Positions 35,515-47,853 are shown, counted from the first letter of the stretch. The stretch: DNA of 64,000 bases from Tetrapyrgos nigripes (GCA_013368315.1 JAACJM010000011.1:682001-746000); one strand, 5' to 3'. A program made the numbers and translations. The notes: generated by a model from the letters alone, not told the origin.

Positions 35515-36519
35515 GATGTTGTCGTGAAAACAGAACGAAAAAGCGTCAGGTCAAGTCAAAGCAGTCGTAGAATGGAAAGCTGGGTCTTCCATTGGCATCC
35601 CGACCGCCTTTATAACTCGTCTCATTGTCCATTGTTCTCATTGTGTTGACTTTCCTTTTTTGGAACAATAGCGCGGCACACAAACGATGACTAAGCAGTG
35701 ACCAAACAAAAGCTTATTGTTCCTTCCCTCATTGTTCGCCTTTACAACGCGTATCCCAATTGTGAACACTGTGTAACCGACGCCTCGAGGTACCTTATTG
35801 TGCTTAGGCTGAGGTATATGTGGAAAATGACGTGTGTATCCTCTCTGCGTGCTGCTGCTACGTGTTAACAGGGGACATTGCCAGTCCCGTCAGGTCTCCT
35901 CGCCAATATCTAGCCCCAAACCCGGTCTCGACACCAAGCTGCTACCCAACTAACCCGATCACCTTCGACATCATTTCCTCAAACATCTTCCCCCGTCCTA
36001 GCATTGCATTACTATTCATCCCCCCACATGTACACAGTCTAAGCCAACTGAAGGGGTGATTGAACGAGTTCCAGACGAACTTGACTCACGTTGCTGACAA
36101 TTTGGGTTTCGCTACTAGGGACAACAGGGCGGGATGCTGGGTCATATATATATATATGCATCGGGACTGTCCCATGAGCGATGATTAATTGATTGGCCGC
36201 AGCTATTACTTAGTAGGGCGGCAGCGCCTAAGTAGTTGTGATTCCCCAGTTGCTATTTCCAGTATTTTTGATTTTGCCAGTTGGGGCTCGATTTTAGTTA
36301 CAGTTTCGATTGTGATACGAAACCAACGCTTGTGTCGAATTCAGCTCTCAGTTGGTCAGAGCATGGACTACGCTGGCCAGCTCGGAGTATGGAGAATGAT
36401 TAATGATGGGTCCTTCTCCGTCAAGTCATGCTTCAAGCGATCTAATCCGTATTAGCACAATTACACTGCAAGTACATCTAGACTCCTCGATACCTATATA
36501 TCTATACATACTCAGATTT
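35515..36519. other. Intergenic stretch
   Basis: Holds the upstream region of the Ser/Pro-rich gene and a TA run near 36148-36160. No gene seen. Confidence 0.4.
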
Positions 36520-37090
36520 TTACTTTGTCTTTACTTTCCAGGTTCTACCGATAACCTTCAACATAACCTGAGCAAGCTGTAGGACCGCGACTGAGTTGAC
36601 GACCACCTCTGAAGCTCCAGCCTTCTGGTAGTTATAAACAATTGTGGTATTACATGTCATGGCCTGTGATTCCGATCCGCTGAATCTAACCATTGTCAAT
36701 GTTACGGCGGAGCCAGCCGCTGCACTAGCTACGTATCCCTTCCAATCTCCAGCGCCTATAGAAGGCAGGCAATGGAAGCATAAGCCATGATGGAATGGTA
36801 AAACACGTATCATTGACTCACCATTACACTGTGTCCCTGATATTGTGTTAAAAGTAGACCCTCGTGAATCAATTTCATGAGCTCCGCGAAATATTTCGGT
36901 CGTTTCCACAGTAGAAGACGCGGAGAGACGCGGCGTCTGAGGGTACGTCTTCGATGTCAAGCTCAAATCCGCCCGGTATGGACTCGAAAGGTGTGTCGTC
37001 AGTAGTAAGAGGAGCAGACGAGGGCTCGGGAGCTGTTTCTGGTGTCGGCGCTTGCGGGCCCTGTTGCTGAGAGTCTGAGGGGGGAGATGA
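36520..37090 (-). CDS. Hypothetical protein fragment
   Basis: A minus-strand frame with AGDWKGYVASAAAGSAVTLT and SEVVVNSVAVLQLAQVMLKV suggests a real protein piece, probably with an intron near 36770-36830 and an upstream Pro-rich exon reading ESIPGGFELDIEDVPSDA in another frame. No family recognised; start not determined. It abuts the 140-base tandem array and may be truncated by it. Confidence 0.3.
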
Positions 37091-37790
37091 AACTCTATCA
37101 TTCCAAACTGAACCTTATCATTGCGAGAAGTTAAGCAGCCTGCACGTGAACTGGACACTTTTTGCTACTTCCTGCGCTCAACTACGTCAAAACGAGAAGG
37201 CGGCAAAAAGATCACAAGGTCCGTTTGTGGAACTCTATCATTCCAAATCAAACCTTATCATTGCGAGAAGTTAAGCAGCCTGCACGTGAACTGGACACTT
37301 TTCGCTGCTTCCTGCGCTCAACCACGTCAAAACGAGAAGGCGGCAAAAAGATCACAAGGTCCGTTTGTGGAACTCTATCATTCCAAATCAAACCTTATCA
37401 TTGCGAGAAGTTAAGCAGCCTGCACGTGAACTGGACACTTTTCGCTGCTTCCTGCGCTCAACCACGTCAAAACGAGAAGGCGGCAAAAAGATCACAAGGT
37501 CCGTTTGTGGAACTCTATCATTCCAAATCAAACCTTATCATTGCGAGAAGTTAAGCAGCCTGCACGTGAACTGGACACTTTTCCCTGCTTCCTGCGCTCA
37601 ACCACGTCAAAACGAGAAGGCGGAAAAAAGATCATAAGGTCCGTTTCTGGAACTCTATCATTCCAAATCAAACCTTATCACTGCAGGAAGTCAAACAGCT
37701 TGCACGTGAACTAGACACTTTTTGTTTTGTCTTGCACTCAACTCCATCAACACGTACAAGGCCACCAAAGGATCATAAGGTCAGTATCTC
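37091..37790 (+). repeat. Five tandem 140-base units, each with a CACGTG box
   Basis: AACTCTATCATTCC starts units at 37091, 37231, 37371, 37511 and 37651, exactly 140 bases apart. A sixth, diverged unit follows at about 37791. CACGTG recurs at 37143, 37283, 37423, 37563 and 37703. The first four units are nearly identical; unit 5 is diverging. The array ends about 180 bases before the NLR-type start codon. As 140 is not a multiple of 3, no single frame is conserved. Confidence 0.9.
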
Positions 37791-37968
37791 AAGCTCTATC
37801 AATTCAAACAAAAACCTATCATTTCTACCTAACGTTTACACTTTCAGCATAGCATCTGAAATTTTGCAAAGGTTAGTGTTATACACAGCTGCAACTACTA
37901 CATATATTAAGTGATTCTTTTATTTTCAATCTTTGATCTTGGATTTGTCATTACTATTAGAAAAAGCA

Positions 37969-40900
37969 ATGACGAAAGTAAAGAAGGCGGCCAGGAGATT
38001 TTTTGGTAGCAATCCAGGGACACCAACAAGCAACACACCTGTCCCAAACATTCCACCCCAATCAGCACTTCATGCTCTTGCAGATTCAGCTTTGAAAACA
38101 GCCACTAACCCTGCACAGAAGGTCTCTGTACCTGTACCAGATAATGCTTCTGTTCCATCTCCTCAAAGTGCAATGAAAGGAGAAGTGGCATTGGATGTGG
38201 TTGAAAAAGGGCTAGTTATTCTGGATGTTGCCTCAGAGTGGTTTGGACCTCTGAAAGCAGTGACTGGTGTTTTAGGTGAATGTATCAAGACATATAAGGT
38301 GAGTTTATAATGTGAATGGGTTTTTTGTTCAAATTCAGAGTAATATTTCTAGCAAGTAATGGACAATAAGAAAGACCTTGACAAGCTAAAGAATGATCTG
38401 ACTGAAGAGGTCCAGGATCTTCAGAAACAACGAAAAAAATATGAATCATCTGAAATGGAACAGATTTTTGGAGATCTCTTGAAGTAAGTGAAAATTTGGC
38501 TTATGTTTATACACTAAGATGTGGATAAATATTTATAGAGAACTGGAAACTGTTTCTAATGAGACAGTGCGGAGACTACAAGCCTCTAACCTTCAACAAG
38601 CAATTCAAAGTGTTCGTATTTCTCAAGAAGTTGAACAGTTCTTCAAAGATGTCTCCAAAGCATATGAAAATTGCAAAGTAGGTTTTGCAGATCATCTATG
38701 CTGTTTGCAAATATCTTATGATTTTTAGTTCAAAGTCTCATTGATTAGTGCAAGACAAACTAGTGAAATTCTCAAGGTGTGTAATTGAACAATAAAAATA
38801 GCTATACATCTAACAATCTTAAAGAGTCTCAACTTTGACAAGCTCAAGCTCTCTATGAAGGCATTTCATGATGCTCAGATTGGAGGAGGGAAGGAACGAG
38901 ATTCTTGCACTCCTGGGACAAGAACACAGATAATTAAGGACATTGAGGAGTGGGCTGAAAGAACAACAGATGGCAATATGGCACATTGGATCTATGGAAT
39001 GGCTGGAACAGGGAAAAGCACTATTGCAAGATCAGTCTGCTTAAGTCTAGAAAAAAAGCAGCTTCTGGCTGCTACGTTTTTCTGTTCCAGACAGATTCCA
39101 GAATGCAATGACTGCAACTACATCATCCCAACAATTGCTTATCAGCTTGCTCAATACTCTCCTGCATTTGCTGAAGTGCTCAACAAAACCATTCAAGAGG
39201 ATCCTACAATCATTAGCAAATCTGCAAGCATGCAACTAGATAAACTTGTGGTTACCTGCTGGGATACAGTGTTCAAATCACAGAAATTGGGTCCATTGAC
39301 CCCAGTAGTTGTGATTGATGCACTGGATGAATGTCGAGATATTTCATCTGTTCTGGAAGTGCTTATTCCTGCAATTCAGAAGCAGGAATTGTTGGGCTTG
39401 AAGTTTTTATTTACAAGCCGGCCAGAGTACTATATGCATAAATATCTCAAGATTGATGGACCATTATCTGAAGGATCCAATGTTGATCGAATGTTTCTGC
39501 ATGATGTAGAGGAGAGTTTAGTGCAAGCTGACATCATCAGATTTCTCACATGTCAGTTTGAACACTCTGAGCTATCAGTGTCAGAACATAACATCAATAA
39601 GCTTGCCAACATGTCTGGAAAGCTGTTCATTTTTGCTGCAACAATAGTTAAATTTATATTGGAGAAACATAACCCTATTATGGCAGAGAAGCGCATGAAT
39701 AGAGTACTTGATCTCAAATCTAAACAAGAAAAGCATCAGACTAAAGGTCTTGATGAGCTTTATGACACTGTTCTTGAGCATTCATTTGATTTCGAGAAGT
39801 CATTGTCTGAGGAGAAAGATACTTATTTGATGATCCTTCATGCTGTGATTACTGTACAGAAACCTGTTTCTCCAAGTGTGATATCAAAAATGCTCGGTTT
39901 ACAATTACAGGAAGTAGAAGAAGTTATCAGGGAACTGTATTCAGTTTTGTATATTGCTGACTCTGATCAGGCAATTTACACCCTGCATGCATCATTCCCT
40001 GATTATATTCGGACTAAAGGAAGGGCAAAGGGGGCCTTTTGGTGTAATGAAGGATTGTATCATACAATCCTGGGCAAGGCATGTTTCAAAAATATGATGG
40101 AAGAGTTGAAGTTCAATATCTGTCAATTACCCTCATCTTTTCTTGCAGACAAGGATGTTCCTGGAATTTCTGACAAACTGAGAGCAATTGATGAAACCTT
40201 AAGATATTCATGCAGGTATTGGCCTTATCATTTTATCTGGTCAGACATGACAGAGGAGGTTATCAAGCAGTGGAAGGGATGTATGGAAAAGAAGAGTTTG
40301 TTCTGGATTGAAGTGATGAATTTGTTAGGAAGCATTCCTGAGGCTTATGATGGTCTGCAATTTTTATTGGAGGCAAGTGACTTTTTTTTAGATTCAAAAA
40401 GTTCACAAACTGATTTCTTACAGACAATGAATAATAAGGAAAATAAGACTGAGATTCAAGCCAAAATTCAAGCCAAGATAGCAGAATTGCAGCAATTTTT
40501 AGCTTTCCATGCCAAGAGCCCTGGAGTAGAGAGAACTCCTCATTTATATTTGAGCAGTTTGCCATTCTGGCAGAAGGATTTCCTGGGAAAGCAGAATTTG
40601 CAAAACATCATAAATCTCAAGAAGTGTTTTCAACAAAGTAGAGAAATGGAATGTTGGCCAACATCCTCATTAGAGGCAGTTGCTATTTCACAAGATGGCA
40701 AGTTAATTGCATCTGGGGATTGGAATGGCATTATAACAATCTGGAATGTATTAAGAGGAAAGGAAGTCAGAAGGATAAATGGCCACAGTGACCACTTGTG
40801 GTCAGTGGCTTTTTCACCTGATGGAACCAAGATTGTGTCTGGATCTGATGACAAGACTGTCAAGATCTGGGATGCCTCCACAGGAGCTCAGATTGGAGAG

Positions 40901-42721
40901 CCATTGCAGGGCCATAGTGCCCGGGTGATGTCTGTGGCTTTCTCACCTGATGGAACCAAGATTGTGTCTGGATCAGATGATGGTACTGGCAGAATCTGGA
41001 ATGTAGCCACAGGATCTCAGATTGGAGAACCATTCCAGGACCATAGCAACCAAGTGCGGTCTGGGGGTTTCTCACCTGATGGAACCAAGATTGTTTTTGG
41101 ATCAGGACACACTGTTAGAATCTGGGATGTAACCACAGGAGCTGAGATTGGGGAGCGATTGCAGGGCCACAGTAAACAGGTGATGTCTGTGGCTTTCTCA
41201 CCTGATGGAACTAAGATTGTGTCTGGATCATATGACCAGACTGTCAGAATCTGGGATGCAGCCACAGGAGCTCAGATTGGGGAGCAATTGCAGGGCCATA
41301 CACATCAGGTGAATTCAGTAGCATTTTCCCCTGACGGCACCCATATTGTGTCTGGATCAAATGACGAGACTGCCATAATCTGGGATATGGTCACAGGATC
41401 TCAGATTAGAGAGCTATTGCAGGGCCACAGTAACTGGGTGAGGTCTGTGGCTTTCTCACCTGATGGAACCAAGATTGTTTCTGGATCACATGACCAGACT
41501 GTCAGAATTTGGGATGCAGCAACAGGACCTCATGTCAGTGAGCCATTGCAGGGCCACAGCAACATTGTGTATTCTGTGACTTTCTCACCTGATGGAACCA
41601 AGATTGTGTCTGGATCACAGGACAAGACTGTCAGAATCTGGGATGCAGCTACAGGAGCTCAGATTAGGGAGCCATTGCAAGGCCATACAGATGAGGTGAA
41701 TTCAGTAGCATTTTCCCCTGATGGCATTCATATTGTGTCTGGATCAGACGACCAGACTGTCAGAATCTGGGATATGGCCACAGGATCTCAGATTGGAGAG
41801 CCATTACAGGGTCATACTGACAGAGTGTGGTCTGTGGCTTTTTCACCAGATGGAACTAAGATTGTGTCTGGATCAGCTGACAAGACTGTCAGAATCTGGG
41901 ATGCAGCCAGAGCATCTCAGATTGGAGAGCCATTGCAGGGCCACAGGGACTGGGTGAGGTCTGTGGCTTTTTCACCTGATGGAACCAAGATTGTGTCTGG
42001 ATCAAATGACAATACTGTCAGAATCTGGAATGCAGTCACAGGAGCTCAGATTGGAGAGCCATTGCTGGGCCACAGTGACAATGTGATTTCTGTGGCTTTC
42101 TCACCTGATGGAACAAAGATTGTGTCTGGATCATCTGATTGGACTGTTAGAATCTGGAATGTAGCCACAGGAGCTCAGATTGGAGAGTCATTGCAGGGCC
42201 ACAGTGACTGGGTGAGGTCTGTGGCTTTCTCACCGGATGGAACCAAGATTGTGTCTGGATCAGATGACAATACTGTCAGAATCTGGGATGCAGCCACAGG
42301 AGCTCAGATTGGAGAGCCATTGCAGGGCCACAGTCACTGGGTGATGTCTGTGGCTTTCTCACCTGATGGAGGCAGAATAGTATCTGGCTCATTTGATAAA
42401 ACTATCAGAGTTTGGGAAGTGCATGCAGATGATAATAGTCTTGTTGCACAGACAGATATCAGTAAGTTGCTTTTTTTCCCATGTAGGTATGTCATACTAA
42501 TCCAATCTTTATGGCTAGATAAGCTCTGGACTTTGGATGATGATGGATGGGTTCATTTCCCTAACATTTCTCCTGGGATTGTTTGGATCCCACCTCAATT
42601 CCGCCCTCTATTGTGGAGACCTCAGAATACTCTCATTATTTCCAGAAAAGGTTATACCATGATTGACTTGTCTAAATGCATATATGGAGAAGATTGGACC
42701 CAATGCTGGCCACAAGATTAA
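37969..42721 (+). CDS. NACHT-WD40 (NWD-type) NLR-like protein, 14 WD repeats
   Basis: Six exons keep phase: 37969-38298, 38353-38483, 38539-38677, 38729-38776, 38825-42461 and 42519-42721, giving 1495 residues. The N-terminal 230 residues are helical (WFGPLKAVTGVLGECIKTYK and a Lys/Glu coiled segment), like the adaptor end of fungal STAND proteins. NACHT: Walker A GMAGTGKST (about 274), Walker B VVVIDALDEC, FLFTSRPEYY. About 833-1418: fourteen WD40 repeats of 43 residues (SVAFSPDGTKIVSGS core), enough for two seven-bladed propellers. Tail: DDDGWVHFPNISPGIVWIPP, a conserved end in Agaricomycete NWD proteins. Family members such as HET-E act in allorecognition or immunity: the WD repeats sense a ligand and the NACHT part oligomerises. 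The last intron is 57 bases, in frame, with a TACTAAT branch site. Confidence 0.9.
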
Positions 42722-43429
42722 TCACCCAGTTGAATACCTTCGAGAATGTTTTGAATATTTCCTGAATTGTCTTTGAAAGCTATCGTGTCTTGTGAATTTA
42801 TTTCTTTCTGTCAAACATGATACAGAAGTCCAAATGTGACCAATGACTGATGGATATGAGTTCGGAAGTGCCAGTTTGTCATTGTATTTCTTTTCTAGGG
42901 TTCAACATCTCTAGACATCTCTGAGTATTTATGCTTTTTCAACAAAGCTCCTTTGAAATGATGTGAATTTTGTACTATCTTCTGGTCAAAAAATGTTCAA
43001 GTAAATCCATATAGAACAACTCCAATACTGTCCTGATGTATGTTTTGTCGATACATATACAATAAAATGGTTTGTATAAATTATTGATAGCTGAGTAAAA
43101 TTCGAGGCTTATAAGCTGCATAATCTGTACATACATCCTTCAAGGTAAGCAACAGTCAGCAATGTCATCGCACTTGGTATGCTTTGTACAATACACCTTC
43201 CTACATATATACACGTTGAAGTATTGCATTAAAACTGAGCATAAGTACCTCATAAAATACCTCAACTTGGGATGTGATTGTGACACTGCGAGCTTGAGCT
43301 TGTTACCCCCACAATTCATACTTACAAGCATATTTTGTTATGCGTGTATTTACAACAGTTTAATGAAACAAGTACCTGACAACACAACCATAGGTACCTC
43401 TTTCAATGTCCAATAAAGCACTCACCCTT
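42722..43429. other. 3' flank of the NLR-like gene
   Basis: AT-rich, with an AATAAA at about 43060. No gene seen. Confidence 0.4.
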
Positions 43430-44260
43430 TCCCCCTCCTCACACAAGTCTTACACACTCCCCCCCAATCCCATCCATCACAAGGCTTTCCCCCCTTCCCC
43501 CCCTCTCCCTACTGTTCTCACCATAACAGCCCTTCCCCCCCCCCTCCCCATTCTCTCTTCCAGGCATCTCCTCATCCCCATGCCCTCCCCCCACTCCCAG
43601 CCCCAAAAACACCTCCCACAACCCTATACACTAACGCTGACTGCGGAGTATCATTCCATCTTAACCAATCAATTTCTTGAAGGACCATGTCTTGGGCATT
43701 GGGTGGGGGGATGGGGGTGATTGGCGAGAAGATGGGTATACTATAACAAATGGGGGAAGTGTGATTGATGGTGGGTTAAACAGGGAATGCGGAGGTGGCA
43801 AAGATGAAGTGGGGGGAGAAGATGTACGTAGAAGCTGATGAACTTGCTCAAGCCCCAGGAACTCTCAATACCCCCACTGCCTGTAACGAGGACGAAATTG
43901 CGATGAATGAACTGGTACACCCGATACCCGGCAAACAGTTTATGATAATTGATGAGTCTGGGTCAAATTATTCTTGCCTTCGAGGCTCTTATTCACGTTC
44001 ATATTTCTTTCTACGTAAGTTTACGTCTACGCCATGTGTATTAGCCTCCCCACTTTTCATCTCGACGTCCCCACTATGCCCGCCATCGCGTGATTGGCGC
44101 TCTCTAACTTTACCTACTCATCCGTTACCCCCCTTAATATTCCCCCCATCGTATCCGCCCCTCCCCACAATCTTGCCCCCATCTGCATACAACGAACGAG
44201 AGCTGTCCAACCTCGTTAATGGAATTCACTCCCCCCACCAACCTAACCGACCCATCCATA
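43430..44260. other. Strand-asymmetric C-run region
   Basis: Many runs of 4-10 C on the plus strand (densest at 43450-43615 and again at 44120-44240), with G-runs opposite. Some plus-strand frames are open, but only because of low complexity. Confidence 0.6.
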
Positions 44261-45165
44261 TCCTCCTGTTCAGGAACCCCATAGTCCGCCACGCGTAGCA
44301 GAGAAGGCGACAGAAGGTGGTTGATTTGGGTTTGATGAGCGGGGTTCTGGTGTGGGTTTCTGGTTTTCGTCGAATCTGGGGGGAGTGTGGGGAACGTTTG
44401 GTGCGTTGACGACGTTGGTTGTGCGACTGCAGTTGAAGTGGGTGGGCTTGAGGTTGACGTGGATGATGGAATGTGCTTGAATCGGATACGGGTCGGTGGG
44501 GGTATCATAGTCGTATTCACCATCGCCTCCCGAGTCCTCATCCTCTATCTATCCCCTCCATAGTACCAGCAGCAACGCGTCACACATCTTCTATCGTCTC
44601 CTTTTGCCTCGCCAAACCCATACCATCTCTCTTTCCCGCTCCATCGCCATATCTACCCTCTGCCGATGCTGATGCTGCTAACCTCAGTGTCATGTCAGTA
44701 ATGACGGCGGGTCTATGTAGGTAGATGAGCCTGTGTAGCGGTCCAGGTTTCACGGCCCCATATCTCATGCACCCAGGATGCACCTAGGTAGGATGACGGT
44801 GATGATGACAAAGGCGACCATGACGATCACCGTAATGAGCAATGAGGTTCGGGATGGGGAAGGAGAAGGCGACGTTGAAGGCGAAGTTGTCGAGGCGGAA
44901 GGCAAACTGAAGACGACGTGAGTCCATCATCTGGTATGGCGTCGACGTAGTGGTTCAGCGGTCATGGAGAGAGGAAGAACAGAGTGGGTGGGTCTTCGTG
45001 TAGAGGTGGAAAGGGATGGATGGTATGAAGCGGGTTTGAGGTTTTAGCCCAAAGGCCAGGGTGTAAATAGCTCACCTCATACTCGTACTCCTCCTCATTA
45101 AGGCATCTCTTCTCCAATCGTCCTCCTACTTTCCTTCTGCTTAACGCGTTTTCCTGTGATGCCAT
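44134..45165 (-). CDS. Possible small membrane protein gene
   Basis: Pieces that could be exons: MASQENALSRRKVGGRLEKR (ATG at 45165) ending at GTGAGC; a Ser/Thr/Pro stretch followed by a membrane helix (SLLITVIVMVAFVIITVILP) near 44780-44890; and a Thr/Pro-rich tail reading ADYGVPEQEDMDGSVRLVGG near 44210-44270. Splice joins were not established. It may be a stress-sensor-like single-pass protein or a remnant. Confidence 0.3.
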
Positions 45166-45726
45166 GTGAGACGGTGAAGGTGGAAGAAGGAGGTAGTAGA
45201 GAAGACCACGCGTACACTGAGTACCCTCGCAGTCACCCGCTACTTCTTCTCAAACTACTTCGACCACATAGCTGACTCATTTCCTACCTGTCTTCTATCT
45301 GCATCTGCTTTTTCGACGTCCGAGAACCTCAAGCGCTACACGGCCGTGATGGTTGAATTGCCATGTGTTCTGTGCCTTTGCTCAAGGCGATCTTTGCGTA
45401 CACGTCGTCGACTTCTCGCACCCTCCTTTATCATCCGTTGCACTACCAGGTCAATAAATCGACGATGACCCCGTTCACAGCGTCAACGATGACAAAATGA
45501 TACAATTGAATCGTTCTGAAGAAGCCTGAATATCCTGGTATCTGTTTACTCAACGGTGGCATGTACGATGCTGCTTGCAATGCATACAGCCTGTTGTTCG
45601 TCGTTCCCAAGTCGTTCCAGACTATCTTCGGTCTTTCGGAACCATGAACCGAATTCCTGGGTTTAATCTTATCAGACCCACTGCTGAGTTTACACACTAT
45701 TGACAGTAGAAGCTGACCCCCTGCTA
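45166..45726. other. Intergenic stretch
   Basis: A 103-codon minus-strand frame lies at 45443-45754 but runs into the MITE and has no recognisable content. Confidence 0.35.
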
Positions 45727-46138
45727 GTGTTGCACCGGCTTGACTCCGGCTCACTCTGGCTCGGCTATTAACGGCTTGATCTTGTCATAACCGCGGCTTG
45801 GCTTTCGAGCCGTAAACAGCTCATTGACTCCGGCTTGAGCTGAATGGAGTCGACCTGTTCATTTCAATACAAGTTATTACCAAGTCATTACAACCGCCCA
45901 CATAATTTTCTATAGGTACATTGAATGACCATTCATATTTGATTGTATTTATGTTGCCGCTCTAGACCTTGGATATTCACCATTTTGTATGGGAGCTCTC
46001 TATTTAAAGCTTCAAAGCAAGTCAGAGCTGACTCAGCTGAGTCACATAGAGCCAGCTCATTATTTATTTGACTCAGCTTGGCTATACCTCAGCTTGGCTC
46101 CCGGCTTAGCCGGAGTCAAGTTGAGCCACGTGCAACAC
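45727..46138. mobile_element. MITE with GTGTTGCAC ends and TA flanks
   Basis: Ends GTGTTGCACCGGCTTGACTC (left) and, inverted, GTGTTGCACGTGGCTCAACT (right); TA at 45725-45726 and 46139-46140. 412 bases, non-coding, with internal GGCTTGACTCCGG and GACTCAGC motifs in both orientations. A TA target site fits Tc1/mariner-type mobilisation (inference). Confidence 0.75.
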
Positions 46139-46163
46139 TATCCCCTGCTATGCAAGTATAACG

Positions 46164-46376
46164 ATGCATCCCGGAATCATTTTGGGTATTAGTTTCGCAT
46201 TCTTCGCTGCTGGGATTGCTGGTATGTTCCCCAATAGTAACTACTATTACTCTCTTACTGACAGTCTCTCCACTCACGCGAATAGTATTAGTCGGCTTCA
46301 AGACTAAAGGCCTCGCTCTCATCGCTGAACACATGGGATACCAATTCCAGAGAAAGACGGCTTTGGATGTTCAATA
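46164..46376 (+). CDS. Possible two-exon small membrane protein
   Basis: ATG at 46164 reads MHPGIILGISFAFFAAGIA to a GTATGT donor. After an intron of about 64 bases the frame gives VGFKTKGLALIAEHMGYQFQ and ends just inside repeat copy B. The hydrophobic first half could be a signal anchor. The end seems replaced by the repeat, so it may be a truncated gene. Not recognised. Confidence 0.3.
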
Positions 46377-47853
46377 GGGAGGTTGAGGAAGATTCATAGG
46401 GGTTCAGGTGGTCCAGGAGTGTCGGTGTCAGGAAGGGGAACAGAAGGGCAGGATGTTTGCTATTGTAGAAAGTTGATTATGGACCTGTTCATTTCTTGCT
46501 TGTTATGTTACTTGTATGTCTTTCTATGCTTTCTTTGATCTGCAGAGTATCTGTACAATAATACGTTGTGTGAATGATTTACTGCAAATTCAAGGAGCAC
46601 ATACTAAGCTCCGATGCCTTGAGATAAGTACATGAATTGATACATTTTGTTCTCATTTTTTGCATTTGGATTGAAAAGTGTCTTCAAAGCTTGCTTTGAA
46701 TCATGTTTTAAAGACCTCTTTACAAAGGTACAAAGGTCTAATCATCATCGTAAGTTCTACTTACTCTTTCTCATCTTACTGAATTCAACAGGCTGTGTAA
46801 TGGAACAACGTTCCTTTGAGTTTGCTACGTCTCAATTTACTGTACTTGCAATGTAATTGATGCTTCAGGCATGCCTCAGGCATCCATTTTCTCTTTCTTT
46901 CTTTCCTTTTCTACAACATTCTGATGAAAGTTCTGTTCTATTCTAGATAGTTCTAATGACTCACTAATTACATATATAAGTATCTCAGTATGTACTCTTG
47001 TAATAACCTTTCCTACCTTGCAATACACATCTGTGTTTGAACCTTACATTTGACTGATTAGAAGTTGGCATCCTTAGTAACGCACAAGCTTGCTTAGTGT
47101 GCTGTTCCTTGACCTTGACTGACGCCCGCATGCTCACCAAGTGCTCAAGAACCTGGTATTTCACAGTAACATGAAAGCTTGCCTTGATTTAAGTACCTTT
47201 TTCTCACTACTGATCATCTCAGAGTCTCCTGAACCCAAACCAAACCTGTGGTTCATTACAGGCTGCATGTAGGACCTCAAGTTGTCCACATCGTAGTGCC
47301 TCTGTGGCTGAGCTTCCGTGGCCATTGTTTTGCATCCATGGATCAGGCATTCAGCCTGTTGTTCTCTCATGTCCCCTGCATACTGACAATTCATTTCTTT
47401 ACTCGTTTCTCATTTCTTGATACCTTCACAATGATTGAATTTATTGCTCGTATTTCCTTTCCCTTCTGGTACGTTAATTTGCATACTTTCATTCTTTCTT
47501 GCCATTTTTCATTACTCACTAAGTATCTTTAGTATTACTTAGCCTGTTTCTGAGTTACCCTCCATCCAATCCCTATATTTATTGTTACTCTGGTATATAT
47601 TGTAGCCCTTGCCAAGTCTCATACATTGAAATACACTCATCTCGCCAGGGGAGCTGCTGTTTCAGGTCTCCCTGTGATCCTCCTAATCTAGCGTCAGTGG
47701 GAAAGGACAGCTTAAATCCTGGACTCGCATGTCACAGATCTGATACTCCAGTCTCGGCTAACTACATCCAAGCAATGCTGGCATTATCTCTTGCAGACCT
47801 CCTCACGTTTGCCTCCTTTTTGACCATGTTGGGGCTATGAGGATGTCTATAAT
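46349..47853 (+). repeat. Dispersed 1-kb repeat, copy B, split by a solo LTR
   Basis: Collinear with 30473-31500 on both sides of 46796-47260. By eye about 18 CpG sites of copy A are TG or CA here, against about three the other way. Confidence 0.85.
46796..47260 (+). mobile_element. Solo LTR inside repeat copy B
   Basis: 465 bases absent from copy A. It begins TGTAATGG and ends TTCATTACA (7-base inverted ends TGTAATG/CATTACA) and is flanked by GGCTG at 46791-46795 and 47261-47265, matching the single GGCTG in copy A. Contains TATATAAG near 46974. No internal coding sequence, so it is the product of LTR recombination. Confidence 0.9.

Noticed and set aside
37121..37714. Several overlapping plus-strand open frames of 69-130 codons
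   Set aside because: They come from the 140-base tandem array, in which all three frames are open; frames shift from unit to unit, so no protein is conserved.
43406..43720. Pro-rich open frame
   Set aside because: Produced by C-runs; no other coding sign.
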